Shown here: positions 13,505 to 19,850 of the stretch, piece after piece
How positions within the stretch are numbered: the stretch's first letter is position 1
How the letters are laid out: every line of letters starts with the position of its first letter
Assembly: GCA_902492825.1 (NCBI GenBank)
Contig: CABUMZ010000005.1
Span: forward strand, 1-30,636
From: an uncultured Collinsella sp.
GTDB taxonomy: Bacteria; Actinomycetota; Coriobacteriia; Coriobacteriales; Coriobacteriaceae
Direction: 5' to 3'
DNA length: 30,636 nucleotides
The notes under the pieces: model-generated
What the model was told of the DNA's origin: nothing
The model's database searches: none
Seen by the model: only the letters and a program-made list of their open reading frames with translations
Position numbers and translations under genes: made by a program

Positions 13505-14080
13505 TTAGTTGAGCCTAAGGGCCTTCTGGATGGGCAAGTAGAGGGCGCCGACCAGAATGGCGTTAAAGACGGCGGTCATGGCAACGACGGGCAGCATGGC
13601 GGCGGCGAGCTCGCCTACCACGCCGAGCATGGCCATCTTGATGACCATGAAGATGGCGCCGGAGACAAAGGTGGTCAGGAAGGTTGCGACAATGGCGATG
13701 GCGGGCTTGACCTGACCGTTCTTGCCGGCGGCGTTGACGATGCCGGCCATGAGCATGGCGGCGATGCCCTCGGCGGCAAAATCAACGAACGGCGAAGTAG
13801 TGGTGATCTGGATCACGGCAGCCGAGATAAGGCCAATGACGAGCGCCTGGCCGATGTTGGGGCGAACGACCAGGATGGTGAGGCAGAAGGCCGAGATGAT
13901 GAACTCGGGGCTGATCATGCCACCCGAGATGCCCGAGATGGCCTTGCCGACGGTGAAGTTGAGGATGAAGCCGGCGGCGAGCAGGATGGCGAGCAGGACG
14001 AGGGCACGGACATCGAGTTTGCCGCGGTCGGCGGTCTGGACGGTGCGGGGCTGGGCGGTGGCGGTGGTGTTCTGAGACAT
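13505..14080 (-). CDS. ECF transporter substrate-binding (S) subunit, probably for tryptophan
   Basis: A 191-residue membrane protein with about six hydrophobic helices, e.g. ALVLLAILLAAGFILNFTVG, FIISAFCLTILVV and a C-terminal FNAILVGALYLPIQKAL. Size, topology and position before the ATPase and EcfT genes identify an S subunit. Start 14080 follows AAAGGA. Upstream in-frame codons are read through the attenuator and are not credible protein. The sequence alone does not name the ligand. The leader peptide with three adjacent Trp codons and a terminator just upstream show control by tryptophanyl-tRNA charging, so tryptophan or a precursor is the likely cargo. Related TrpP-type tryptophan transporters are known in other bacteria. 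Confidence 0.82.
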   Translation of the reverse strand: MSQNTTATAQPRTVQTADRGKLDVRALVLLAILLAAGFILNFTVGKAISGISGGMISPEFIISAFCLTILVVRPNIGQALVIGLISAAVIQITTTSPFVDFAAEGIAAMLMAGIVNAAGKNGQVKPAIAIVATFLTTFVSGAIFMVIKMAMLGVVGELAAAMLPVVAMTAVFNAILVGALYLPIQKALRLN

Positions 14081-14126
14081 GGTGAAAATCCTTTCAAAAA
14101 GGGGAGTGTAAGAGAAAAACGGAGGC

Positions 14127-14256
14127 GCGTGATGCGAATGCGATCGGGCTCGAGATAGAAAAAGGCCCCCGGTCGAAACCGGAGGCCTTCCAATCACCTA
14201 GAGCGCAAAAGCAGGCGTGAGGGACTCACTGTCGACCGATCGTATTCGCATCACGC
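14127..14256 (-). promoter_or_regulatory. Tryptophan attenuator region with long inverted repeat
   Basis: In the mRNA, bases 14256-14236, right after the Trp codons, are complementary over 20 of 21 positions to 14147-14127, downstream of the terminator. GGCGTGA (14257-14251) can pair with TCACGCC (14221-14215), and CGGTCGA (14238-14232) with the terminator segment TCGACCG (14177-14171). These are candidate protector and antiterminator pairings for ribosome-mediated attenuation. All lie within the transcript between leader peptide and S-subunit gene. Confidence 0.65.
14162..14189 (-). terminator. Attenuator terminator upstream of the S-subunit gene
   Basis: A 12-bp stem with a UUCG loop is followed on the minus strand by UUUUUCU. 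The one imperfect pair is G-U on the minus strand but a C-A mismatch on the plus strand, matching the direction of the operon. It lies 37 bases after the leader-peptide stop and about 80 bases before the S-subunit start. Confidence 0.9.
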
Positions 14257-14294
14257 CACCACCAGTTGTTGAGAGACTTCATTGTGTTCTTCAT
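14226..14294 (-). CDS. Trp leader peptide, 22 residues with WWW
   Basis: ATG 14294 opens a 22-codon frame ending at TGA 14226-14228. The peptide contains SLNNWWWRDANTIG: three consecutive Trp codons at positions 11-13. AAAGGAG lies eight bases before the ATG, a very good ribosome site. An extended -10 promoter lies upstream and an intrinsic terminator downstream. This is the classical layout of ribosome-mediated attenuation: with little charged Trp-tRNA the ribosome stalls at WWW and the terminator is prevented; with enough Trp it reaches the stop and termination follows. The gene controlled is the ECF S subunit, not a biosynthetic gene. Confidence 0.93.
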   Translation of the reverse strand: MKNTMKSLNNWWWRDANTIGRQ

Positions 14295-14352
14295 GTTGGT
14301 GGCTCCTTTCGTGATGCCGTGGCGCGGTCGCACCTAGTTGCTGTTGCGCTGC

Positions 14353-14401
14353 ACTATAGCACAGCAAAGTGTGTGCGGGGAAATCTTTTTTAAAAAGATT
14401 T
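14353..14401 (-). promoter_or_regulatory. Promoter of the Trp-attenuated ECF operon
   Basis: On the minus strand TGC-TATAGT (10-mer TATAGT at 14358-14353) is an extended -10. The -35 position is poor but overlaps the edge of a perfect AT-rich palindrome, AAATCTTTTT-T-AAAAAGATTT (14381-14401). That palindrome may be an operator, an UP-like element, or the T-rich tail of the terminator before it. Leader-peptide start is about 52 bases downstream. Confidence 0.6.
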
Positions 14402-14403
14402 CA

Positions 14404-14473
14404 GGCGGGTTTCCCGCCGGTCAAAAGAGCGGGCTGAGCGGGCGAGGCTGCCATTGCTGCCTTGTCCGCTCAG
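14404..14473 (-). terminator. Terminators of the C69 peptidase gene
   Basis: Two hairpins follow the C69 stop on the minus strand: CTGAGCGG/CCGCTCAG (14473-14466 with 14441-14434), then CCCGCTCTTTT, and GGCGGG-AAA-CCCGCC (14418-14404) followed by TGAAATCTTTTT. The second has the better T-rich tail. Confidence 0.6.
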
Positions 14474-14481
14474 CTAAGACG

Positions 14482-16413
14482 TTACTCCTTATTGCGACGG
14501 TAGAGGAAGTAACCGCCCGCGGAGATGACGGCAACGCCAGCGATGGCGAATGCGGCCACCATGCGGCCATCAAAACGATCACCGGTGGTGGGCAGGCCGC
14601 CCTTGGTGTTCGTCTTGTTGGTGGTTACCGTGGTCGTGGTGTCCGACTTGCCAGGCTTCTCGGGCTTGGTGGTGGGCTGCTCGGGCTTAGCGGGCTGCTC
14701 GGGGGTACCGGGCTGCTCAGGAGTACCAGGCTGATCCGGGGTTACCGGGTCGGTGGCAAGAGCGTCCTTGGCGTAGGTGATGGACACCTTGAGGCCGTTG
14801 GTCTCGGTGTTCAGGTCGCTCGGGGTGAAGGGCTGGTCGAAGTTTTCGGCCTTCTGATAGGCGCGCATCTCCTGGAGCAGGGCCTTGCACTTCTTGTAGG
14901 TGTTCTCGGTAGCAGCCTTGCCGGCCTTGTTGGCCAGGGCAGTGCGGCCCTCGGTGGTCGTCTCGGCTAGCATGGCGGCGTCAACTTCCTTGTTCTGCTC
15001 GATGAGCTCGTTCTGGAGCGCATCGAGGTAGGCACGGACGCTGATACCAAGGGTGTCAGGGTTCTCAAAGCAGAGCGAGCTGATGTCCATGAGGACGTAG
15101 TTGATTGAGTTCTCGGGCTCCTCGTTGTACACGACGTCAGTCTGTTTGCAGTGATCGAAGGAGACGGTCTGATCGCTGAAGTACGGGCTGACCTCAGTTA
15201 TCAGAGCGGAGTACAACGGGATGGCGACGGAGTACGCGGCGCGGGAGAGCATTTCCCACTGGATGGTAGCGACTTCGGGGTCATACCCGCGACGAATCTG
15301 GAAGAGGTTGATCTCGGTGTTGCGCTCGCTGCCGATGCAATAAACACCATCAGTGTTCGCGTTGAGGCCAGGGACGTTCTCGCCGCGGTTGCCGAAGGCG
15401 CGAATCAACTCGAAAGTGCTCCAACCAGACTTGCCAGGCTTGAAGAACAGGGGCTGGATTTCGCTGACCATGGCTCCCTTTTGGTCAGGTTTTCCTTTCT
15501 CCTTTACTGTGATAATGTCGTAATCTGTGCCTTCGGTCAGCTGACTACCAAAATAATCGCGGCCTTGCACATAGCGGGACCACTGGTTTACGCCGGAATC
15601 GGCGAGGCTTTCGCCATACGTTTGGGCGACATCGAATTTGCCGTCAGCGGAGTATTTGGCGAAACCCTTTTCTTCGGGCATGGATTGGATCTTTTCAGAG
15701 TGGAGGCAATTCTCGGTGTCATTGAGGTCGACATCGTAGTTGAGGCTCCCGATATTAGGGTTGAGCGACGCGACGTCGTCAGCGAGCTTCATGGCGATCC
15801 ACTGATGGGCGGAAAGTGTGGCGAACAGCCAGGTCTCGTTGTTGTCGGCGATGATGATCTGGTCGTTGGTGCAGACGCCTTGATCATCGATCAGGCTGCC
15901 GAGGAGCTCGACGCCCTCGCGGGCCGTGGCGCTCTCGCCCAGGATGATGCTGCCGTAACTGTACTCGCCCAGACCCACTTCCTCATCGATGAGGTCTGCT
16001 GCAGCGGCCTCCTCGTTATAGGAGGTGCTTAGCGTGGCGGAGCAGGAGACGCCCTTCTCGTTGATGCCGGCCTCGGAGTAGGCGTCGGTGCGACCCATCC
16101 AGTTGGAGGGGTGGTCGCGTACATAGCTGTAGCGATAGGTAGGCTTGTTCGAAGTGTATTCAAAAGCAGATTCAATCGAGCTGTACTTAAAGCCAGGTTC
16201 GTGGGCAGGTTCGATGCCGTAGTGCTTAAGATAGCGCTTGCCAAAGTCCTCGGCGCGGCCGTAGTACGTGTTGCCGTCCGCCGTGAGCTTGCCGCCCATG
16301 TAGATCTGCGTGCAGGCGAGCGCAGACGTCGGCATGGACATGATGGTTGCAGCTCCAAAGGCGAGGCCTATGCCAAGCTTTTTGAGCGCGTTGACGGGGT
16401 GAGTTTTCCTCAT
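14482..16413 (-). CDS. LPXTG-anchored C69 family dipeptidase
   Basis: A 643-residue surface protein. The signal peptide ends at ALA33, so cleavage would expose C34 (CTQIYMGGKL), the N-terminal nucleophile of the C69/PepD family, without further processing. Family motifs DGNTYYGRAEDFG, GINEKGVSCSAT, IIIADNNETWLFA and YCIGSERNTEINLFQIRR are present. The peptidase region covers about residues 34-480. It is followed by a helical region and a Pro/Glu/Thr-rich spacer with repeated EQPGTP units (about 560-590), then the sortase signal LPTTG (607-611), a membrane helix and RRNKE. It should act as a dipeptidase fixed to the cell wall. GGGAGGG precedes the ATG. No sortase gene is in the window. Confidence 0.9.
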   Translation of the reverse strand: MRKTHPVNALKKLGIGLAFGAATIMSMPTSALACTQIYMGGKLTADGNTYYGRAEDFGKRYLKHYGIEPAHEPGFKYSSIESAFEYTSNKPTYRYSYVRDHPSNWMGRTDAYSEAGINEKGVSCSATLSTSYNEEAAAADLIDEEVGLGEYSYGSIILGESATAREGVELLGSLIDDQGVCTNDQIIIADNNETWLFATLSAHQWIAMKLADDVASLNPNIGSLNYDVDLNDTENCLHSEKIQSMPEEKGFAKYSADGKFDVAQTYGESLADSGVNQWSRYVQGRDYFGSQLTEGTDYDIITVKEKGKPDQKGAMVSEIQPLFFKPGKSGWSTFELIRAFGNRGENVPGLNANTDGVYCIGSERNTEINLFQIRRGYDPEVATIQWEMLSRAAYSVAIPLYSALITEVSPYFSDQTVSFDHCKQTDVVYNEEPENSINYVLMDISSLCFENPDTLGISVRAYLDALQNELIEQNKEVDAAMLAETTTEGRTALANKAGKAATENTYKKCKALLQEMRAYQKAENFDQPFTPSDLNTETNGLKVSITYAKDALATDPVTPDQPGTPEQPGTPEQPAKPEQPTTKPEKPGKSDTTTTVTTNKTNTKGGLPTTGDRFDGRMVAAFAIAGVAVISAGGYFLYRRNKE

Positions 16414-16432
16414 TTTCCCTCCCAGCGTGCGA

Positions 16433-16564
16433 AAGCTCTCCGTTGCCAGAGAGCTTCAGCCAATAAAGACACCCCATTAGCGTAACGAACTGGAAACAAT
16501 ATTCATCTATGAAAGAAACTTACTCGATAAGCGTAATGAAATATGCGATGAGTGGTTAATTATA
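16433..16564 (-). promoter_or_regulatory. Leader and promoter region of the C69 gene
   Basis: A perfect TATAAT lies on the minus strand at 16564-16559, about 145 bases before the C69 start, without a clear -35. Downstream, the near-identical direct repeats TTCATTACGCTTAT and TTCGTTACGCTAAT (around 16540-16527 and 16489-16476) are 51 bp apart. A perfect 8-bp hairpin AAGCTCTC/GAGAGCTT (16433-16456) lies just before the ribosome site. The gap 16414-16719 is AT-rich compared with its neighbours and contains no gene. Confidence 0.45.
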
Positions 16565-16648
16565 CTCGGTTTGTAGCTTTACTTTAATAAAGACGTCCTG
16601 CAATTACATTACCTGAATAAAGCGCCTTGCACGGGGCGCAAAGAAAAT

Positions 16649-16683
16649 CCCCCGCTGTTTGGCAAATGCATAAACAGCAGGGG
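16649..16683 (-). terminator. Terminator after the 30-residue membrane peptide gene
   Basis: On the minus strand CCCC-T-GCTGTTT pairs with AAACAGC-G-GGGG (16683-16649), followed by ATTTTCTTT. It lies 36 bases after the stop of the small gene. Confidence 0.75.
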
Positions 16684-16719
16684 AGACGATAATTGGATGA
16701 ATATCATACCAATGTGGAA

Positions 16720-16812
16720 TTACTTCTTCCGGCGGTGGATCACGTTGATCGCATAGCCGACGAGCATGGCCAAAACGATGATGATAAAGCCGAGCAGGGG
16801 ATTGTCGTTCAT
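16720..16812 (-). CDS. 30-residue single-pass membrane peptide
   Basis: ATG 16812 to TAA 16720-16722 encodes 30 residues: MNDNPLLG, a hydrophobic helix FIIIVLAMLVGYAI, then NVIHRRKK. The charge pattern predicts the C-terminus in the cytosol. TAGGAGG lies five bases before the ATG and includes the TAG stop of the lipid-kinase gene, so the two are translationally coupled, with nine bases between them. A terminator follows. The very strong ribosome site, tidy membrane topology and own terminator make it a credible gene despite its length. It may be a small regulator or partner of the lipid kinase. I do not recognise the sequence. Confidence 0.75.
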   Translation of the reverse strand: MNDNPLLGFIIIVLAMLVGYAINVIHRRKK

Positions 16813-16821
16813 AGGGTCCTC

Positions 16822-17739
16822 CTATTTTCCGAGCGGGGAGAATTCGTCGACGATGAGGTCGAGGCATTGCGGAAGCGCGCGGGCTCCAAAGACGCCCGAA
16901 TTGCTGGAGATAATCTCGCCATCGAACTGCATGCCCAGCGACGGGGTGCAGGTGATCTTGGCTTCCTTGGTCTGGATGATCTTGAACTGCGGGCGGCCGA
17001 GTACCTTGCCGGCGGGGTCGAGTGCGGCGGTGATCACAGTCGGTAGAAGCTGCACAGTTTTTACGGGTTCGATGACCGCAATGTCGACCATGCCATCGTT
17101 CATACGGCAGTCGGGGAACAGGTTGATGTCGTTTTGGATGACCGAGGTGTTGCCGGCCATGCAGCAGATGCCGTCGAGCTCCTCGACAATGCCGTCATGC
17201 TCAATCGTAAAGTGCGCCACCGTGGGATTGGGCGTGGCGAGCGCGGAGAGGAAGTAAGCGATCTCGCCGATGTCGTTTTTGGTGGGGGCGGCCTTCATCA
17301 TGATCTCGGCGTCGAAGCCCGAGCCGGCGATGATGATGAAGCCGTGGCGCTTCTCGTTGCCGTTCTCGTCGAGCCAAAAGAGCTCGCCCATGTCGACTTT
17401 GACCGTGCGACCGGCACGGCAGGCCTTGGCGAGCGCCGCCGCCTCGGGGGCATTGCCGATGTTGTTGAAGAACAGGCAGGCCGTACCGGAGGGGAAGACG
17501 AGCGTGGGGACACCGCATCCGCGCATCTGGTCGAGCACGTTGGAGACAGTGCCGTCGCCGCCCGAAACGACCACGCGGTCAAACTCGCGCACGTCTGCCA
17601 CGGCGTCCTCGGGTTCCATGCCATCGCCGATAAAGCGCATCACGACCTCGTCGCCGCCCTGTGCAAGGGCGTGCGTGAATGCGAAGATTTCATCTGAGCT
17701 GGGGCCCGATGCCGGGTTGTGGATGATAAGGCAGCGCAT
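16822..17739 (-). CDS. Diacylglycerol/sphingosine kinase-like lipid kinase
   Basis: A 305-residue protein of the DgkB/YegS family, which phosphorylates diacylglycerol or related lipids at the inner membrane face. It begins MRCLIIHNPASG and has the catalytic nucleotide motif VVVSGGDGTVSNVLDQ (about 56-71). The next conserved motif, usually GTGN or GTAN, reads FPSGTACLFFNNIG here, so the usual Asn is a Cys. The C-terminal beta domain has IIIAGSGFDAE and FDGEIISSNSGVF. The start has only a poor ribosome site (GGGAA). It is followed by the 30-residue membrane peptide. The substitution may reflect a different lipid substrate. The family is secure, the substrate is not. Confidence 0.87.
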   Translation of the reverse strand: MRCLIIHNPASGPSSDEIFAFTHALAQGGDEVVMRFIGDGMEPEDAVADVREFDRVVVSGGDGTVSNVLDQMRGCGVPTLVFPSGTACLFFNNIGNAPEAAALAKACRAGRTVKVDMGELFWLDENGNEKRHGFIIIAGSGFDAEIMMKAAPTKNDIGEIAYFLSALATPNPTVAHFTIEHDGIVEELDGICCMAGNTSVIQNDINLFPDCRMNDGMVDIAVIEPVKTVQLLPTVITAALDPAGKVLGRPQFKIIQTKEAKITCTPSLGMQFDGEIISSNSGVFGARALPQCLDLIVDEFSPLGK

Positions 17740-17767
17740 ACTTACGTTCCCGTTCTGTGACTAACCG

Positions 17768-17775
17768 AGTATAGT
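17768..17775. promoter_or_regulatory. Overlapping divergent -10 boxes
   Basis: TATAGT (17770-17775, plus) and TATACT (17773-17768, minus) share four bases between the divergent lipid-kinase and RNase D genes. Neither has a good -35. Only one polymerase could use the site at a time. Confidence 0.4.
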
Positions 17776-17784
17776 TGTAAGGCA

Positions 17785-18966
17785 ATGCCGATATCCTACC
17801 CGTGTTTTTCGGGCCTAACCTTATTCGATGGGTTGATATGTACATTTCCACACATCAGGCTCTACTCTTGCCAGCGCGCCCGTGAGTTCGACGCGATTGC
17901 CGTCGATACCGAGTTTTTGCGCGAGCGCACGTTCCATCCGCGTCTATGTTTGGTTCAGATTGCCACCCCTGCTGAGAGCGTCGCGGTCGATCCCCTGGTA
18001 ATCGACGACCTATCGCCGCTGGCCGAGCTTATGGCCGACGAGAGCGTGACCAAGGTCTTCCACGCGTGCTCGCAGGATATGGAGGTCATGCTCCATACCG
18101 TGGGCGTGCTGCCACGACCGATTTTCGATACGCAGGTCGCCGCCGCCTTTTTGGGCGAGCGCCAGCAGATTTCGTATGGCGCGCTTGTTCAGACGTTCTG
18201 CGGCGTATCGCTGCCCAAGACCGAGTCACTGACCGACTGGTCGCGCCGCCCGCTGACCGATAAGCAGATTGAGTATGCGATCGATGACGTCAAGTACCTG
18301 ATCGTCGCCTATACCGAGATGATGAGCCGCCTGCGCGAGCTGGGCCGTGTGGACTGGGTGCTCGACGAGCTGCGCCCGCTGGCTGACGAGTCGCACTATC
18401 GCGCCGATCGACACGAGGCGTTCCGCAAGGTCAAGCGCATCAATTCGTGCAGCCGTCATCAGCTGGGTATCGCGCGCGAGCTCGCCGCCTGGCGCGAGGA
18501 CCGCGCCGAGCGGCGCAACATCCCACGCAAGTGGGTCATGTCCGACGACACGCTGCTAGCGCTCGTTAAGCGCAATCCCGTGCGCGTTGAGGAGTTCCGT
18601 AGCATTCGCGGTACCGATCAATTGGGGGAGCGCGACGTGGACGGTGCGCTCATGGCCATCAAGCGCGGTGCGAGCTGTCCGCACGATCGCCTGCCGCTCT
18701 TGGTGCGCGGACATCGTCAGATTTCGCCGGAGCTGGAGAGCGTGACTGACCTTATGTATGCGCTTATCCGCCTGGTTGCCGAGCGCTCAGGCGTTGCGAC
18801 CTCGGTCATTGCCTCGCGCGATGACCTGGCCGACTACATTGAGCATCCCGAGCAGAGCCGCCTGCGCGAAGGTTGGCGCTTTGAGCTTGTGGGCTCGCGC
18901 CTGGACGATCTGCTTTCCGGCAATATGGGGTTGACGGTGAAGGACGGCAAAATCGAGCTCCTGTAG
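17785..18966 (+). CDS. rnd: Ribonuclease D, probably frameshifted near its start
   Basis: A 3'-5' exoribonuclease of the DEDDy class that trims tRNA and other stable RNA ends. Catalytic residues are visible: AIAVDTEFLRER (D and E), HACSQDMEVM (D), and YAIDDVKYL (Y and D). An HRDC domain follows (HQLGIARELAAWREDRAERRNIPRKWVMSDD), and a second, weaker one. The frame given starts at ATG 17785, but its first 29 residues do not look like RNase D. ATG 17838 opens another frame, MYISTHQALL, that matches the expected N-terminus and would join CQRAREFDAIAVDTEF if about five bases had not been lost near 17868. So the 5' end is either mutated or misassembled. The catalytic core is intact in the longer frame. 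Confidence 0.85.
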   Translation: MPISYPCFSGLTLFDGLICTFPHIRLYSCQRAREFDAIAVDTEFLRERTFHPRLCLVQIATPAESVAVDPLVIDDLSPLAELMADESVTKVFHACSQDMEVMLHTVGVLPRPIFDTQVAAAFLGERQQISYGALVQTFCGVSLPKTESLTDWSRRPLTDKQIEYAIDDVKYLIVAYTEMMSRLRELGRVDWVLDELRPLADESHYRADRHEAFRKVKRINSCSRHQLGIARELAAWREDRAERRNIPRKWVMSDDTLLALVKRNPVRVEEFRSIRGTDQLGERDVDGALMAIKRGASCPHDRLPLLVRGHRQISPELESVTDLMYALIRLVAERSGVATSVIASRDDLADYIEHPEQSRLREGWRFELVGSRLDDLLSGNMGLTVKDGKIELL

Positions 18967-19030
18967 GGAAGCCTAGCCGGTTGAGTGGGTAAAATGCCTC
19001 CAACGTGTAACTCGACTCGGAGGAATTCGC

Positions 19031-19735
19031 ATGCCTTATTACTATGGATACGGCTTTGGCATCGACCCGCTGTACCTGCTGGTTGTTCTTGTCTGCACGG
19101 TGCTTGGCCTTGCCGCACAGAACTATATCAACTCGACGTACAAAACCTGGTCCAAGGTTCGCTCGGACGGCGATACGGGTGCCACAGTCGCTCGCCGCAT
19201 GCTCGATGCCAACGGTTGTAGCGCCGTGGGTATCAAGGGTGTCGCTGGCGAGCTCACCGACCATTACAACCCGCAGGACAACAACCTGTATCTGTCGGAT
19301 GCCAACCGTTCGGGCGGTTCGGTCGCAAGCGTTGCCGTCGCCTGCCACGAGGCGGGCCATGCCGCCCAGCGTCAAAGCGGCTATGCCATGATGAAAGTGC
19401 GTACCGCCCTCGTGCCGGTCGTCAACTTTACCCAGAACACCTGGACCATCGTGTTACTCTTGGGCCTGTTTATGAACATTGCCGGGCTCACGACCCTCGC
19501 GTTGATCTTCTTCTCGTTTAGTGTGCTGTTCCAACTCGTTACGTTGCCTGTCGAGATTGACGCCAGCCGACGTGCTGTGGCGTACATCGAGCAGTCGGGC
19601 ATGAGCTCCAAGCAGGTCAACGGCGCCAAGAAGGTACTGACGGCAGCCGCGCTTACCTATGTGGCTGCAGCGCTCACTTCGATCATTCAGTTGCTCTACC
19701 TTATGGCTCGCTACAACAGAAACTCCAACCGATAA
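19031..19735 (+). CDS. YugP-like zinc metallopeptidase
   Basis: A 234-residue membrane peptidase of the Zn_peptidase_2 (YugP) family. It has an N-terminal helix (about 14-30), the zinc motif CHEAGHAAQ with HEAGH at 106-110, and further helices near 135-170 and 205-228. The third ligand is probably in PVEIDASRRAVAYI. The conserved YLSD and Gly-rich substrate region precede the motif. Length is normal. GGAGGA lies six bases before the ATG. A TAAAAT box about 40 bases upstream may be its promoter. Natural substrates of this family are not known to me. Confidence 0.9.
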   Translation: MPYYYGYGFGIDPLYLLVVLVCTVLGLAAQNYINSTYKTWSKVRSDGDTGATVARRMLDANGCSAVGIKGVAGELTDHYNPQDNNLYLSDANRSGGSVASVAVACHEAGHAAQRQSGYAMMKVRTALVPVVNFTQNTWTIVLLLGLFMNIAGLTTLALIFFSFSVLFQLVTLPVEIDASRRAVAYIEQSGMSSKQVNGAKKVLTAAALTYVAAALTSIIQLLYLMARYNRNSNR

Positions 19736-19751
19736 CAAATGGGACAGGCAG

Positions 19752-19789
19752 GCGCCGCGGGGATTCGTGTCCTCGCGGCGCTGTACTAT
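19752..19789 (+). promoter_or_regulatory. GC-rich hairpin followed by TACTAT upstream of xseA
   Basis: A 12-bp stem with one G-U pair (19752-19763 with 19770-19781) begins 17 bases after the peptidase stop. Three bases later comes TACTAT (19784-19789). There is no T-tract. It may end the upstream transcript partially and start that of xseA-xseB. It resembles the elements before the kinase and racemase genes. Confidence 0.4.
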
Positions 19790-19850
19790 GTGTTGGACTT
19801 AATTTCGCACGGGGCCGGAGCCTCTGTGCTCGATAACGAAAGGAGGCTGC

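Noticed and set aside
14100..14197. Longer N-terminus of the ECF S subunit starting at 14197
   Set aside because: It would be read through the attenuator region without a ribosome site. AAAGGA and normal S-subunit length support the start at 14080.
14127..14294. T-box leader instead of a leader-peptide attenuator
   Set aside because: No T-box sequence (AGGGUGGNACCGCG) or specifier loop is visible, while the WWW leader peptide with a strong ribosome site explains the terminator.
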